Positions 1 to 11,100 of a stretch of DNA of 64,000 nt are shown one piece after another. Below the pieces are notes generated by a model. It did not search any database, had not been told where the DNA came from, and saw nothing but the letters and a program-made list of their open reading frames with translations. Source of the stretch: Pedosphaera parvula Ellin514 (GTDB lineage: Bacteria > Verrucomicrobiota > Verrucomicrobiia > Limisphaerales > Pedosphaeraceae); NCBI RefSeq assembly GCF_000172555.1, contig NZ_ABOX02000019.1, positions 1-64,000 of the forward strand, given 5' to 3'. A program made the position numbers and the translations under genes. Each line of letters begins with the position of its first letter. Within the stretch, counting starts at the first letter, position 1.

Positions 1-2454
1 GTTTGGACGCGCGTGTTTGCTTTTGGCGATCAAAATGGCGGAGGAGGGCAGCACACAGGCTTGGACTACTGTCATTATGCCGGCGGCAACTGGCAAAATC
101 TTAATTTGTCGACCACCAGTGGAGGCGTGTATGCGAACAACCCTGGTGGCATTAACGGACAAACAAATGTTCACGTGACGATTGTGGTCGATCCACTTGG
201 AAATCGAATGTTTTATTACAATGGGACGGCGGTGGCCTCGAATCCTGGTGTCAATGGAGGCAGTGTTCCGGCATTGAGTGGCCTAATCGACAGCACCTGC
301 CTGATTGGAAAATCTTTGTATGATGTGGACGCGTTATTGGAAGGAGCCATTTCGGAATTCCGCATCTACCAGGGAGTTATCAGCCCATCCACGCTGGCGT
401 TGAATGATGCCGCGGGACCGGACAATTATGTCACCACTCCGGGCGCTTTACAGGCAGTTCATCTGTCGAGCCCCGCCAATCCGCTGGTTGTAAATCAGAA
501 CTCGCAGGAAAATTTTCTGGGCGATTTTGCCAATGTCACCGGGGTGAATCTGAACTTGTACGGCGGTGCCAGTTACGTATCTGGAAATACAAATATTTTA
601 ACCGTCAATTCGACGAATGGAACCGTCCACGCCGTGGCATCTGGAACGACCACGGTTATTGCCAGTTACGGAGCCATGAGCGCCACCAACTCACTGACCG
701 TGGTAACCATTCCTGCCGTGTTGACGCATCGTTACAGCTTCAACGCAGATGCCAGTGACTCAGTAGGCAGCGCGAATGGCACACTCATGGGCGCGGCGAC
801 AATTGCCGGAGGGAAGGTTGTGCTGGATGGCTCAGGCGGAACCTATATCGACCTGCCAGGCAATATCATCAACATCCAGACCAACAAAGCTGTAACGCTC
901 GAAGCGTGGGTTGATTTTGGCAGCACTCCTAATTGGTGCCGGTTGTTTAACTTTGGCAATGACGGCGGATCCAGCGAAATTTATCTGGCTCCGAACGGAC
1001 CAGGCAACGGTAATCAACATCGTATCAGCGAAAATATTTCCGGCGGTCGCAATACGGATTGGCGAGGCGCATGGGCCAATCTGAGTGCGCACATTACTGT
1101 GGTCATTGATCCGCCTACCGGCACCATGAGTCTCTATCGGGACGGTGTCCTGGAATACGCACGGTATGATGCGATTGCACCGCTTTCACTCATTTCGACA
1201 AATCTAGCCGTGATTGGCCGCTCCCTGGTGGGGGTGGATCCTTACATGCCGGGTTCGATTGATGAGTTCCGTATTTATAGCGGTGCCTTGACGCCGGCTG
1301 AAATTGCTTTAGCTCATCAGAACGGTCCTAATTCTATTAATCATGACCCGGGTGCACTCGTCTCGATTCAGGTCGCACCCACCGTGTACCCGGCTTTTTC
1401 CGGTGTAGTTCCGCCGGTTGTGCTGGCAAATTATGCCAATCTTACAAACTTCCACCTTCAGCCCAACAACAGCGCGGTCATCAATGGCCTGACTGTGACG
1501 TCCAGTGATCCCTCGATCATCAAAGTCGGTGCAAACAACATGCTTCAGACTTTCCGACCAGGCACGGTGACGCTGACTGCAAATTATCTGGGCAAGGTTT
1601 CGAGTGCGACGGTTACAGTCGAAAACACTGGCACGCTCACCCATCGATACAGCTTTACAAGCGATGCGAACGATTCGGTTGGAACTGCGAATGGAGCTTT
1701 GCAAGGCGCAGCCACTATTTCCGGGGGCAGTCTGGTGTTGGATGGAAGCGACGGAACGTATCTGGATTTGTCACCGGGATTGATCGAGGGCTATGATGCA
1801 GTGACAGTAGATAGTTGGGTCACTTTCAATGCCGGGGCGCAATGGGCGCGCTTGTGGTTCTTCGGTGACAGTCAGGCGAATGAATTGTATTTGGCGCCGC
1901 AATTCGGGCTCCCGAATCCAACTCACAGTCTTATCACCGGTTTCCCGATCGGTGGCGGAGGCGTGAACAGCAGCCCGTCCTGGCAAAATCAAACACTCCA
2001 CATTACCAGTGTTTACGGAAATGGGGTGATGGCAGTTTATACCAACGGTGTCCTTGAGAGTGGTACAAGCTCCTCAATTGGCCTGGTCAGTGAGGTCGGG
2101 AATTCGTTGTGCTGGATTGGCCGGTCCCCATACGCTGATCCCTATATGAACTGCTCGGTTGACGAATTCCGCATTTACCGCGGGCAACTTAGCCCCGAAG
2201 AAATATTGGCTACGCAGGTGGTGGGAGCGAACCAATTGCTTACTACGAGCGCCGCGCTTAACGCGACCAGCGCCTCCGGCAACACGGTGCTCAAATGGCC
2301 GGTGGCGGCGGCCGGTTTTTCAGTACAGGCGCGGCCCGCAGTCGGCAGTGGCAACTGGACAACGCTCACCAATGCCCCGACCTTGGTAGGCGGCAACTGG
2401 CAAGTAACGGTGCCCGCATCCGGCGCGGCCCAGTTTTATCGCCTCTGGAAATAA
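1..2454 (+). CDS. secreted multi-LamG / Ig-like protein (5' partial)
   Basis: The reading frame is open from base 1 (V-W-T-R before the first GTG at 13), so the gene begins outside the window. The first visible residues already lie inside a LamG/concanavalin-type jelly-roll (R-V-F-x-F-G). Layout: LamG at about 1-125, a Big-type bacterial Ig-like domain at 140-232, LamG at 236-430, a second Ig-like stretch at 440-540, LamG at 545-735, and a C-terminal module of about 65 residues ending in F-Y-R-L-W-K. The LamG units share the phrases L-x-H-R-Y-S-F and D-E-F-R-I-Y. LamG domains usually bind glycans or adhere to surfaces, and no catalytic domain is visible in this part. The missing N-terminus may hold a signal peptide or an enzyme. 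A pseudopilin and a GH43 enzyme follow on the same strand. An extracellular location is inferred. Confidence 0.8.
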   Translation, partial: VWTRVFAFGDQNGGGGQHTGLDYCHYAGGNWQNLNLSTTSGGVYANNPGGINGQTNVHVTIVVDPLGNRMFYYNGTAVASNPGVNGGSVPALSGLIDSTCLIGKSLYDVDALLEGAISEFRIYQGVISPSTLALNDAAGPDNYVTTPGALQAVHLSSPANPLVVNQNSQENFLGDFANVTGVNLNLYGGASYVSGNTNILTVNSTNGTVHAVASGTTTVIASYGAMSATNSLTVVTIPAVLTHRYSFNADASDSVGSANGTLMGAATIAGGKVVLDGSGGTYIDLPGNIINIQTNKAVTLEAWVDFGSTPNWCRLFNFGNDGGSSEIYLAPNGPGNGNQHRISENISGGRNTDWRGAWANLSAHITVVIDPPTGTMSLYRDGVLEYARYDAIAPLSLISTNLAVIGRSLVGVDPYMPGSIDEFRIYSGALTPAEIALAHQNGPNSINHDPGALVSIQVAPTVYPAFSGVVPPVVLANYANLTNFHLQPNNSAVINGLTVTSSDPSIIKVGANNMLQTFRPGTVTLTANYLGKVSSATVTVENTGTLTHRYSFTSDANDSVGTANGALQGAATISGGSLVLDGSDGTYLDLSPGLIEGYDAVTVDSWVTFNAGAQWARLWFFGDSQANELYLAPQFGLPNPTHSLITGFPIGGGGVNSSPSWQNQTLHITSVYGNGVMAVYTNGVLESGTSSSIGLVSEVGNSLCWIGRSPYADPYMNCSVDEFRIYRGQLSPEEILATQVVGANQLLTTSAALNATSASGNTVLKWPVAAAGFSVQARPAVGSGNWTTLTNAPTLVGGNWQVTVPASGAAQFYRLWK

Positions 2455-2500
2455 CCAGACAAGTTGTCTTGCCAGCCCGCCCGCGAGGGAGACAAGCCAG

Positions 2501-3226
2501 ATGAAAACGTCTCGCACCGTTAAGGCAGGCATTGCCTTTACGCTGATTGAATTGCTGGTGGTGATTGCCATTATTGCGATTCTGGCCGCGTTGCTTTTAC
2601 CGGCGCTGGCCAAGGCCAAGGAACGTGCCAAGCGCGCCAATTGTCAAAGCAACCTGCATCAACTGGGCCTCGCAACCCAGATGTATGCGAGTGACAATCA
2701 GGACAATTTGCCTGACCTGCAAAACAATGGTGTTTGGTTTTGGGATATGTCACGGTCTGCCGCCAGCAACCTGCTGGAGAACGTCAAACGCACCGATAGC
2801 TTCTATTGTCCCAACGAATTTTATCTTTACCAGGACAACGGTCCACCTGATGCCTGGAATGCTTTTCCAAACTATGTGGTGACGGGTTACATCTGGTTAT
2901 TCCCCAATGCGCCGGGAATAACTGCCAGCCCAGCCTTGAGCGGCACGAACATGGTGACGAAAATAACGAAAGGACGCGCGGATTTGTCCGTCTCTGACAC
3001 TGAGATGATCGTGGATGCCACCATCTCAGTCCTTGGTGCCAGTGGTGCCCGCAATTACTCTGGCTTTGCTGGTGCAGGCGGCAGCAAGGTGAAAACCGCG
3101 CATCTCGAAGGCAAGCTTCCCACGGGCGGCAATATATGTTTTCTGGATAATCACGTGCAGTGGCGCAAATACGTAGCCATGACGAACAAGATTTCGCCTC
3201 GTGGTTTGCCGCAGTTTGAATTCTAA
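2501..3226 (+). CDS. type II secretion-like pseudopilin (prepilin N-terminal methylation, H-X9-DG-like)
   Basis: A 241-residue protein with a class III prepilin signal: a short basic leader ([12 protein letters not shown]), then F-T-L-I-E-L-L with the conserved Glu at +5 and a long hydrophobic helix. After the helix comes A-K-x-R-A-x-x-x-N-C-x-x-N-L-x-Q-L-G-L-A, the signature of the pseudopilin-like family expanded in Planctomycetes and Verrucomicrobia. Near the C-terminus [12 protein letters not shown] resembles the usual F-A-D-G-H-V motif, but D-G-H is replaced by D-N-H. Such proteins are processed by prepilin peptidase and sit in the inner membrane. Their substrates are unknown, but they are commonly found beside large secreted proteins, as here between a LamG protein and GH43. 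The start is set by the leader. Confidence 0.85.
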   Translation: MKTSRTVKAGIAFTLIELLVVIAIIAILAALLLPALAKAKERAKRANCQSNLHQLGLATQMYASDNQDNLPDLQNNGVWFWDMSRSAASNLLENVKRTDSFYCPNEFYLYQDNGPPDAWNAFPNYVVTGYIWLFPNAPGITASPALSGTNMVTKITKGRADLSVSDTEMIVDATISVLGASGARNYSGFAGAGGSKVKTAHLEGKLPTGGNICFLDNHVQWRKYVAMTNKISPRGLPQFEF

Positions 3227-3377
3227 CCTCCCCGATAGTAACAATTCTCCGCTTTCATATAATCTCCGAGAACCGCAGTGCTCATGTTGATAATCGTACG
3301 GCTTTGCTCCAGGTCATTGTCACGGTTTTGTATTGTTCAGGATCTTGTGAAAGCTCGCCTTTCCCGGATGACAAATT

Positions 3378-6300
3378 ATGCCGAAGGAAGTATTCTCCAC
3401 CCATAATCTGATGTCTCCTCGATTGTTTCTGCCGATGATCGTGCTCGTGTCGTTTTTCTTTAACGCGGCGGCGGCAGTGCCAACCCGGGCAATCTCGCCA
3501 CGCGGCTATCTTTCGGCGCACGATCCTTCGACCATGATTCAGTGCAAGGATCGCTATTACATTTTCTCCACCGGGCAAGGCATCTTATCGCGGTCTTCCT
3601 CCGACCAGGTTTTCTGGTCTTCCGGTCCGGCAATATTTACCAATCCACCGGCCTGGACAACTGCTGCGGTGCCAGGTTTTGCCGGGATATTTTGGGCCCC
3701 GGACATACTATTCTTCAACAATAAATATTATCTGTACTACGCCGTATCGACCTTCGGCAGCCAGGTATCGGCCATTGGATTGGCAACAAACACCACGCTG
3801 GATCCGATCGACCCGGCGTATCAATGGATCGATCAGGGGCCGGTAATTCAATCGACGAATGGTTCAGCCTACAACACCATCGACCCCAGCTTTACGTGGG
3901 ATAATGCAGGCAACCTCTGGATGGCTTTTGGGTCTTATTGGAACGGCATTTACCTGGTCCAATTAAGCACGACCAACGGTATGCGCGTGGCAACCAACTC
4001 GCCGACATATCACCTTGCTTACAACGGTTCGATAGAGGCTTCGTGCATTTACCGGCGCGGTGGATATTATTATTTGTTCGTGAACTGGGGTTCGTGCTGC
4101 TCCGGCGTGAACAGCACCTATAATATTCGTGTCGGCCGCAGCACCAATATTACGGGCCCCTATCTGGATCGCAATGGAGTGGACATGGTGAACGGGGGAG
4201 GCACTTTGTTCATGCAGGGGAACGGGAAATACGACGGACCGGGCCACGTTGGAATTATTTCTGATGGCCCGAACCAGTGGTTCACCTACCACTATTACGA
4301 TGCAAATGCCTGGGCACCGCAATATGGGGCTTATGGGAATGCCGATTTTGATTTCGTGCGGCTCGCCTGGACCGCCGACGATTGGCCGACGTTCACCAAC
4401 GACTGGTCGGCAACTTATCGCTTTCAGGCCGACGCTGCAGATGACCAGGGCCAATATTCCGGATTGCTCCAGAACGGAGCGACGATTCAGAAAGATTCAG
4501 TTCACGATCACGTTCTTAATTTGAATGGAACGAACCAGTATGTCTGGCTGCCGCCGGGAGTAGGCAACGCCAAGACTTTTGTAGCGGTCGTGAAATGGCG
4601 CGGCGGCGGGGCGTGGCAACGCATCTTCGACTTTGGCGTTGATACCAGCAAAACCATCATGCTGACGCCGGCGTCCGGGGATAACGTGCTGCGTTGTGAC
4701 CTCAATCCTGGAGGGAATCTCCAAACTGTGCAGTGGAATCAGCCATTGCCCAGCAATGTTTGGACGCATGTGGCGTTGACTCTGGACGGGACAAAAGGGG
4801 TTTTGTACGTCAACGGCGCGGCCGTGGCGACGAATAACGGAATGAACCTGTTGCCGGTGAACGTCGCTTCGCAAACCAACCATCTAGGACGGAGCAAATT
4901 TACCGCCGACCCTTATTTCAACGGCCAGTATGCCAGCTTTCGCGTGTATGGACGCGCGCTTTCAGCACAGGAAATTGCTGCGCCGCTGCCGCTCATTTCG
5001 GAACCGCACGCTGGTGATGTGTGGTGGCCGGGTGAGTCCATTAACTTTAATGGAGAGGCTACTGATTTTGCTGACGTGCCACTCAGCAGCAGCAATCTGA
5101 GTTGGCAGATCAGTTACGTGCAGGACAGTGTGACAAACCTCGTGTTTGGACCGGCCTCAGGCATCTCCAGCGGAATTTACCTGATCCCGACGAGCGCGAC
5201 GGGTAATGGGAATTATGTGATTACTTTGACCGCCACCGATAATTTTGGCCGTCAGAGTTCCAAATCCATTACGCTTTCCCCGGCGAACCGGGATGCCGGC
5301 TGGTCCTCCTATTTTCCGTTGCGTAATAACGCCGCCGATGCGCTGGGGCATTTTAATGGAACACTGAACGGCGCCGCTTCCTTTGTGAATGACAGTGAGC
5401 GTGGCCAGGTGTTGAACCTTTCAGGAGCCAATCAATTTGCAACCCTGGCTGGAGGGGCGGGTGCATTTCAAACTTTCATGGGCTGGATCAAGTGGAATGG
5501 AGGAGCAGCGTGGCAAAAGATTTTTGACTGTGGAAATGACACCAGTCGATACACCAGCCTGACGCCATCGGCTGCCAATGGCAAACTGCGGTTCAACATC
5601 AGTCTCAACAGCATTCCCGGAGAACAGATAGCAGATGCTTCTGCTGCGTTGCCGGTGGGAGTTTGGACCCATGTTGCAGTGGTGCTGAACGGAACGAGCG
5701 TGATGTTATACACCAACGGGGCTTTGGTGGCATCAAACCTGTATGCAAACCTGGTTCCGGCAAATCTAAATGCGACGAACTTTTATTTGGGCAAGAGCCA
5801 ATGGCCAGATCCTTACTTTAATGGGCGATTGAGTTCGATACGGCTCTTTTCCAGACCGCTCGCATCGTGGGAGATTGCCGCGCCTCAGGTCAGCATTGCA
5901 CAGCCGGCACAAGGCTCAATGTACCAGCCCGGAGATACCATCTCCTTTTCGGGAACTGCCAATGATTTTTATGATACTTCCATCAGTCCCACCGGACTTG
6001 TTTGGACGGTGTCTTTCATCAACGGGAGCACGACCAACACTGTCCTTGGACCACTGTCAGGCTCAAGTGGCGGCAGTTTCAATATCCCAACTTCGGGCGC
6101 TGGGGCAACCAACGGGTATTATCGCATTGCGCTTTCGGGCACGGATAGTTCCGGTCTTTTGGCCAGCAATTCGGTTTCGATCTTTCCGTTGCCGAACGCA
6201 TCCGGGACTGAATGGAATGCCTTTTATCCCTTTGACTCAGGAGCGCGGGATGCGGGCAATCGTTACAACGGCAGCCTTTTCGGCGGAGCCGGTGTAACCA

Positions 6301-7013
6301 CTGATCCGACCGAAGGAAGCGTTTTGAACCTGACGGGTGGAAATCAATACATGAACTTGCCGGCTACAGTTGGCATTGCCCGCACCTTCAGTGCCTGGGT
6401 GAAATGGCGCGGCGGAAATGCGTGGCAACGAATCTTTGATTTCGGTCGCGATACCCAGCATTGGTTCTTTCTCACACCGAAAGACTCCAGTGGAATGATT
6501 CAATGTGGCATCAGTCCGGAGGCCTCAACGTACGTGCAGGTGATTGAATCGCAAATTCCCTTTCCGCTCAACCAATGGTGTCATGTGACTGTGACCATGG
6601 ACGGTCGTCAGGGAATTCTATTTCTAAACGGCAATGCCATCGCGGTAAACAACAGCGTGAATGTCTGGCCATCGGATGTGGTTCCAGTCAGGGCTTTCAT
6701 TGGCCGGAGCGAGTACTCCGGTGATCCTTATCTGAATGCGCAACTCGACTCAGTGTATCTCGATTCCGAGCCGCTTTCCTCCCTGCAGGTGATGCAGAAC
6801 TTTTTGCAACCCACTTTGCGCATGGCTTCGGGTTCGGGTCAGATCGGCCTTTCATGGCCTGCCTGGGCTGGCAGTATGCAGCTCTATACAGCCCCCAGCC
6901 TCTCAGGCGCCTGGACTGTCGTCACTAATACGCCGCTGAACTCCGGGACGAATTTCAGCGTTACACTTTCTCTCGCTGACACAAACAGCTACTTCCGCCT
7001 GCAGTGGCCTTGA
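3378..7013 (+). CDS. secreted GH43 (arabinan endo-1,5-alpha-L-arabinosidase-like) enzyme with three LamG domains
   Basis: A 1211-residue multidomain enzyme. Residues 40-345 are a GH43 five-bladed propeller. The expected catalytic triad is visible: Asp49 in H-D-P-S (base), Asp169 in I-D-P-S-F (pKa modulator) and Glu220 in S-I-E-A-S (acid). W-A-P-D-I at 106-110 is also typical. This arrangement best fits arabinanases, so cleavage of alpha-1,5-arabinan is likely, though GH43 specificities vary. Three LamG domains follow (about 350-535, 645-855, 960-1145), each separated by an Ig-like linker, then a C-terminal module ending in F-R-L-Q-W-P. A signal peptide begins at internal Met12 (3411) and ends at A-A-A-A-V, so 3411 may be the true start. 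The three LamG copies are similar to each other, suggesting internal duplication. The protein is secreted or surface-bound. Confidence 0.85.
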   Translation: MPKEVFSTHNLMSPRLFLPMIVLVSFFFNAAAAVPTRAISPRGYLSAHDPSTMIQCKDRYYIFSTGQGILSRSSSDQVFWSSGPAIFTNPPAWTTAAVPGFAGIFWAPDILFFNNKYYLYYAVSTFGSQVSAIGLATNTTLDPIDPAYQWIDQGPVIQSTNGSAYNTIDPSFTWDNAGNLWMAFGSYWNGIYLVQLSTTNGMRVATNSPTYHLAYNGSIEASCIYRRGGYYYLFVNWGSCCSGVNSTYNIRVGRSTNITGPYLDRNGVDMVNGGGTLFMQGNGKYDGPGHVGIISDGPNQWFTYHYYDANAWAPQYGAYGNADFDFVRLAWTADDWPTFTNDWSATYRFQADAADDQGQYSGLLQNGATIQKDSVHDHVLNLNGTNQYVWLPPGVGNAKTFVAVVKWRGGGAWQRIFDFGVDTSKTIMLTPASGDNVLRCDLNPGGNLQTVQWNQPLPSNVWTHVALTLDGTKGVLYVNGAAVATNNGMNLLPVNVASQTNHLGRSKFTADPYFNGQYASFRVYGRALSAQEIAAPLPLISEPHAGDVWWPGESINFNGEATDFADVPLSSSNLSWQISYVQDSVTNLVFGPASGISSGIYLIPTSATGNGNYVITLTATDNFGRQSSKSITLSPANRDAGWSSYFPLRNNAADALGHFNGTLNGAASFVNDSERGQVLNLSGANQFATLAGGAGAFQTFMGWIKWNGGAAWQKIFDCGNDTSRYTSLTPSAANGKLRFNISLNSIPGEQIADASAALPVGVWTHVAVVLNGTSVMLYTNGALVASNLYANLVPANLNATNFYLGKSQWPDPYFNGRLSSIRLFSRPLASWEIAAPQVSIAQPAQGSMYQPGDTISFSGTANDFYDTSISPTGLVWTVSFINGSTTNTVLGPLSGSSGGSFNIPTSGAGATNGYYRIALSGTDSSGLLASNSVSIFPLPNASGTEWNAFYPFDSGARDAGNRYNGSLFGGAGVTTDPTEGSVLNLTGGNQYMNLPATVGIARTFSAWVKWRGGNAWQRIFDFGRDTQHWFFLTPKDSSGMIQCGISPEASTYVQVIESQIPFPLNQWCHVTVTMDGRQGILFLNGNAIAVNNSVNVWPSDVVPVRAFIGRSEYSGDPYLNAQLDSVYLDSEPLSSLQVMQNFLQPTLRMASGSGQIGLSWPAWAGSMQLYTAPSLSGAWTVVTNTPLNSGTNFSVTLSLADTNSYFRLQWP

Positions 7014-7132
7014 GCCTGCACGAGACGTCCAGTTGTGGAGCGTAAAGGAGGGCTTTGGCAAGGCGTCCAGCTTCAGAAACATCCCCACTTGAAGTCGTTT
7101 CAACTGCGTACGAGTTTTATTTGGAGCGTTAT

Positions 7133-8050
7133 ATGAATGCAAACATTTTGGTGGGAACGGCAAGCTGGTCAGATCCCGGTTTCATTGCAGACTGGTATCC
7201 CCATTCAGTTTCGGCGGCAGACAGGTTGCGCTGGTATGCAGAACACTTCAACCTGGTGGAAGTTAACTCGACTTTTTATCACATTCCCGCCGCGCGCGTG
7301 GTGGAGCGATGGTGTGAGCAGACGCCGGAGGGATTTGTGTTTGACGTAAAGTTGCATCGATTGCTTTCACGCCACAGCACCAAACCGGAATTTTTGCCCG
7401 CGCGACTGCGGCCGAGCGGGGCCGCGAAGGATAAGAAAGTGCCACTCACACCCGCACTGGAAAAGGCGGTGCTCAAAAGTTTTCTCAGTGGGATTCGTCC
7501 CTTGGAAGATGCGGGTAAAGTGGGTGCGCTTTTGTTGCAGCTTTCACCCAGCTTCAGTCCCAAGAAAAACAACCTGACTGAGCTGGATACCATCTATGAG
7601 GCGTTGGAGGGCAGGACGCTGGCGGTGGAATTGCGGAATCGGGACTGGGTGACGGGTAAGCAATTGGAGGACACAGAAAAGTATTTTGCAGAACGGGAAA
7701 TCACTTTTGTGAACGTGGATGGACCAAAGGATACGCATTTCATGGTAATGCCGGGGATTGACCTGGTGACCAATCCGAAGCTTTCCTATCTCAGGGCGCA
7801 TGGACGCAATGCGAAAGGATTTGTGCGCGGACGGGATGTGGCGACACGATTCAATCACGATTATAAGAAGCCGGAATTGAAACAGATTGCGGAGCGTTCC
7901 ATTAGGTTAGCCGATCAAGCCAGACAGGTTCACGTGGTCTGCAACAACAATTTCTCCAACTATGCTCCGAAGGCGGCGGCGGCGCTGCAGAAGATGTTTC
8001 AGGAGAGAGGTGTTGAAGTGGGAGATGCAGATAAGGCGTTCGCGTTTTGA
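7133..8050 (+). CDS. DUF72 (YecE-like) family protein
   Basis: The protein of about 305 residues opens with I-L-V-G-T-A-S-W-S-D-P and continues with Y-A-x-x-F-N-x-V-E-V-N-S-T-F-Y, the defining N-terminal blocks of the DUF72/YecE family, a TIM-barrel-like fold of unknown biochemical role. Also typical are V-E-L-R-N-R-D-W near the middle and H-V-V-C-N-N-N-F-S-N-Y-A near the C-terminus. The ATG at 7133 is preceded by GGAG at 7122 and places the family start at residue 3. A longer frame begins with a TTG at 7055 behind an unusually good AAAGGAGG, but its extra 26 residues have no family counterpart. It sits between secreted-protein genes on no obvious operon. Confidence 0.85.
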   Translation: MNANILVGTASWSDPGFIADWYPHSVSAADRLRWYAEHFNLVEVNSTFYHIPAARVVERWCEQTPEGFVFDVKLHRLLSRHSTKPEFLPARLRPSGAAKDKKVPLTPALEKAVLKSFLSGIRPLEDAGKVGALLLQLSPSFSPKKNNLTELDTIYEALEGRTLAVELRNRDWVTGKQLEDTEKYFAEREITFVNVDGPKDTHFMVMPGIDLVTNPKLSYLRAHGRNAKGFVRGRDVATRFNHDYKKPELKQIAERSIRLADQARQVHVVCNNNFSNYAPKAAAALQKMFQERGVEVGDADKAFAF

Positions 8051-8054
8051 AGAA

Positions 8055-8072
8055 GCCGGTTGAGAAACCGGC
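8055..8072. repeat. short perfect hairpin downstream of the DUF72 gene
   Basis: GCCGGTT and AACCGGC are separated by a GAGA tetraloop, starting five bases after the stop codon. There is no T-run, so it is a weak terminator candidate. It could instead be a REP-like palindrome dispersed in the genome. I see no second copy in this window. Confidence 0.45.
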
Positions 8073-8183
8073 GCTCCGGGGGGCTGTGTTTCCAGGCTCG
8101 ACTGAGCGGGTTCAATGGTTGCGAGTGTTCATTTAGCTTTTCATTGGTACTTCCATGCGCAGATAGGAGGATGCATTGGGATT

Positions 8184-11100
8184 TTACCAGCGGCGCACAC
8201 GGTAAAACTGCTGGGCGTTGGTGGCGGTGGGGTCGGTGAGAAAGAGCGTGCTGCCATTGCCGGGAACGAGTGGCAGGCTGGTCCAGTTGGTGTCGGAAAG
8301 GGAAGCCTTATATTCCAACACGTAAACTTTTCCGCTTTGGGTGGGCAATGAAAGTTTGAAAGTATTGGAACTGGCGGACGGATTACTCAAGGTGGAGTGG
8401 GTGACTGGTGGACAGTTTCCGATCAATGCCAGGCTTTGAAACCGGCCAGCGGCAATGGCAACGACGTTAGTGAGTCGTGGCGGAACGTTGGTCTGACCGT
8501 AGATGTGCATTCCCCACGCAATGACCGTGCCGTCGGATTTCAGCGCCAGGTTGTGATAATCACCGGCAGCAATGGCCACGACGTTGCTCAAACCGCTGGG
8601 GACATTGGTTTGGCCGTTGCTGTTCTCGCCCCAGGCAACGATGGTGCCGTTGTCCCCAAGCGCCAGGCTGTGAGAATAGCCGGCGGCGATCGCCACCACA
8701 TTGCTCAACCCTGGGGGGACACTGGTCTGGCCAGAATAGTTATTACCCCAAGCGACGACGGTGCCATCGAATTTCAGCGCCAAATTGTGTCCATTGCCTC
8801 TGGCGATCGCCACGATATTTGTCAGCCCGGGCTTGCTGGCATTTCCGACAACCGTCCCATTGGTCATTAACGCGAGATAACCGTCATAATTCGGGGTAAT
8901 CGCCGCGACATTTGTCAGTCCCGGAACGGAACTCTGATACGAATAGACCACGGTGCCGTTTGTTCTCAATCCGAGGGTAGCAGGTCCAGCCCCGGCGATA
9001 GCCATAAGATTGGTGTACGTAAATAATGTGGAAGAACCCGGCCAGCTCACCGCCTTGCCGCTTGAATTCAAGGCCAAACAATCAGACGGGCCGCTCCCAC
9101 CGCTTGATATGGCGATGATATTGGTCAAACCGAGGGAGAGATTGGTTTCGCCAGATACTCCACCCCAGACTGCAACTTCTGAAGGTGTGAGCGTGACCAC
9201 CTGGCTGATGAGGTTGGTGTAAGCATTGGTAAGAACGACATTGTAGGAACCGAATTGAGCCGGTTGCACATTTGTGAGAACCAGAAAATAGTTGGTTGCG
9301 CCGGGGATGTCAGCGCCATTGAACTGCCATTGGTATCCAATGGGGTTCACTCCGATCGCGGCAACATTCAATCTGGCTGGACCACCGATCCACGCTGCCT
9401 GGCTTGTTGGCTGGCTGGTGATGGTCAATGGATTGATCGTCAAGGTGACGTTCGAACTTGTCAGGGTGGTGGTGGCATCGCTCGCGGTGACGTTGTAGAC
9501 CCCGGCCCAACTCATTGACGGATCGATGATTTGCATCGACCCGCCCTGGACAGGTCCAGCCCATGGATTGCCATCGTGAGTCCACTGGTAGGCAACGGGT
9601 GAAAGGCCTCCCACGTTGAAGGCAACTGAAACAAGTGTTCCAGCCCCCGCATTGATGGTCGTGGGGGAGATTGAGCACGAAATCCAAGGAACTACAGCCA
9701 GCGAGGCATTCGTAGATGTGGACAATCCAAATGAGTTGCTGGCAATGAGGCTGTAGTTGCCCGACTGGATCACCAACGCGTTGGTCAGCGTGAGCTGGCT
9801 GTTCGTGGCTCCAGTCAAGTTTGTTCCGTTGAACAACCACTGATATGTGAACGGTCCCTGTCCCACCAGCGCCGAGGTGAATGTCACTTGCGATCCGCCA
9901 TTCGTAGTGAGGTTGCCCGGCTGAACCGTGACGAGCGAAGGCAACACGGTCAAATAAGCATTGGAACTCAGCGTCGTGCCAAACGCGTTGCTGACGACCA
10001 CGGCGAAAGCAAGTCCTGAATCACCAAGCTGCGCCGCTGGCCAGATCAAGCTGGTATTTGTCTGGGCAGGGAGATTCGTGCCGTTGCAGAGCCATTGGTA
10101 GCTCAGAGGCAGCGAACCAATGGCGCTGACGGAAAATACGGTGTTGGAGGTGGCGGGCACGAGCTGGTTGACGGGTTGTTGAATCACCACCGGCGCTGAA
10201 GTGCTGACCGTCAACACAAATGGCACGTGATAGGATCCGTATGTATTGGTTAATGCCAATTCGTACGGGCCGCTGTCAGTCAGCTGGGCATTCGTAAAAT
10301 TTAACGCTGTGCTGGTCGCCCCTGGGAGGTTCGTTCCACTGAACTGCCATTGAAACGTGGAACCAGAAACGGTAGGCGCAGTCGTCGCGGAAAAACCTGG
10401 TGCCATGCCGGTGTAAACGGATTGATTCGTCGGCCATTGCAGGAGGCTGGGCGCGCCGTCGTGGATCACCAGAACATGTTCGCCGCCACCGGAAATGGCG
10501 GTCACGTTGGTCAAACCCAACGGTGCGATATTGAGGCCATAGGTGCTTGTGCCCCAGGCCAAGACCGTGCCATCCGATTTCAATGCAACGCTGTAAGCCC
10601 CACCCGCGGCGACTGCCACCACATTACTTAAGCCAGTAGGAACATTGGTTTGCCCGGAACTGTTGTCACCCCAGGCCAGGACCGTGCCATCGCCCCGCAA
10701 AGCCAGATAATGCGCTCCGCCCACCGCGATGCTGATGACGTTGGTCAAACCAGGCGGCATTGCCGGTTGGTAAAGACCCCATTCGACCACCGTGCCGTCG
10801 GTTTTCAGTCCCAACGCGTAGCCAGTGTTGGCAGAGTTTGCAGCGATGGCCTTGATGCCGGTGGCCGAACCTGCCTCTGAAACCTGGCTGTTGGCGTTAT
10901 CTCCCCACGCGGCTACCGAGCCGTCGTTCCGGAGCGCCAGATTAAAATAATTGCCTGAGGCAATGGCCACCACATTGGTCAATCCTGCGGGCACGTTGGC
11001 CTGGCCATAGCCGTTGTAACCCCAGGCCACGACCGTGCTGTTGTTCAACAAGGCCAGACTGTCATTATCACCCGCCGCGACGGCGACGACATTGCTCAAT

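Noticed and set aside
832-1704. Minus-strand ORFs opposite the LamG gene
   Set aside because: They are shadow frames of a long coding gene, with no starts or motifs of their own.
7055-7132. TTG start with AAAGGAGG for the DUF72 gene
   Set aside because: The Shine-Dalgarno is excellent, but the extra 26 residues lie before the conserved family start, which has its own GGAG and ATG.
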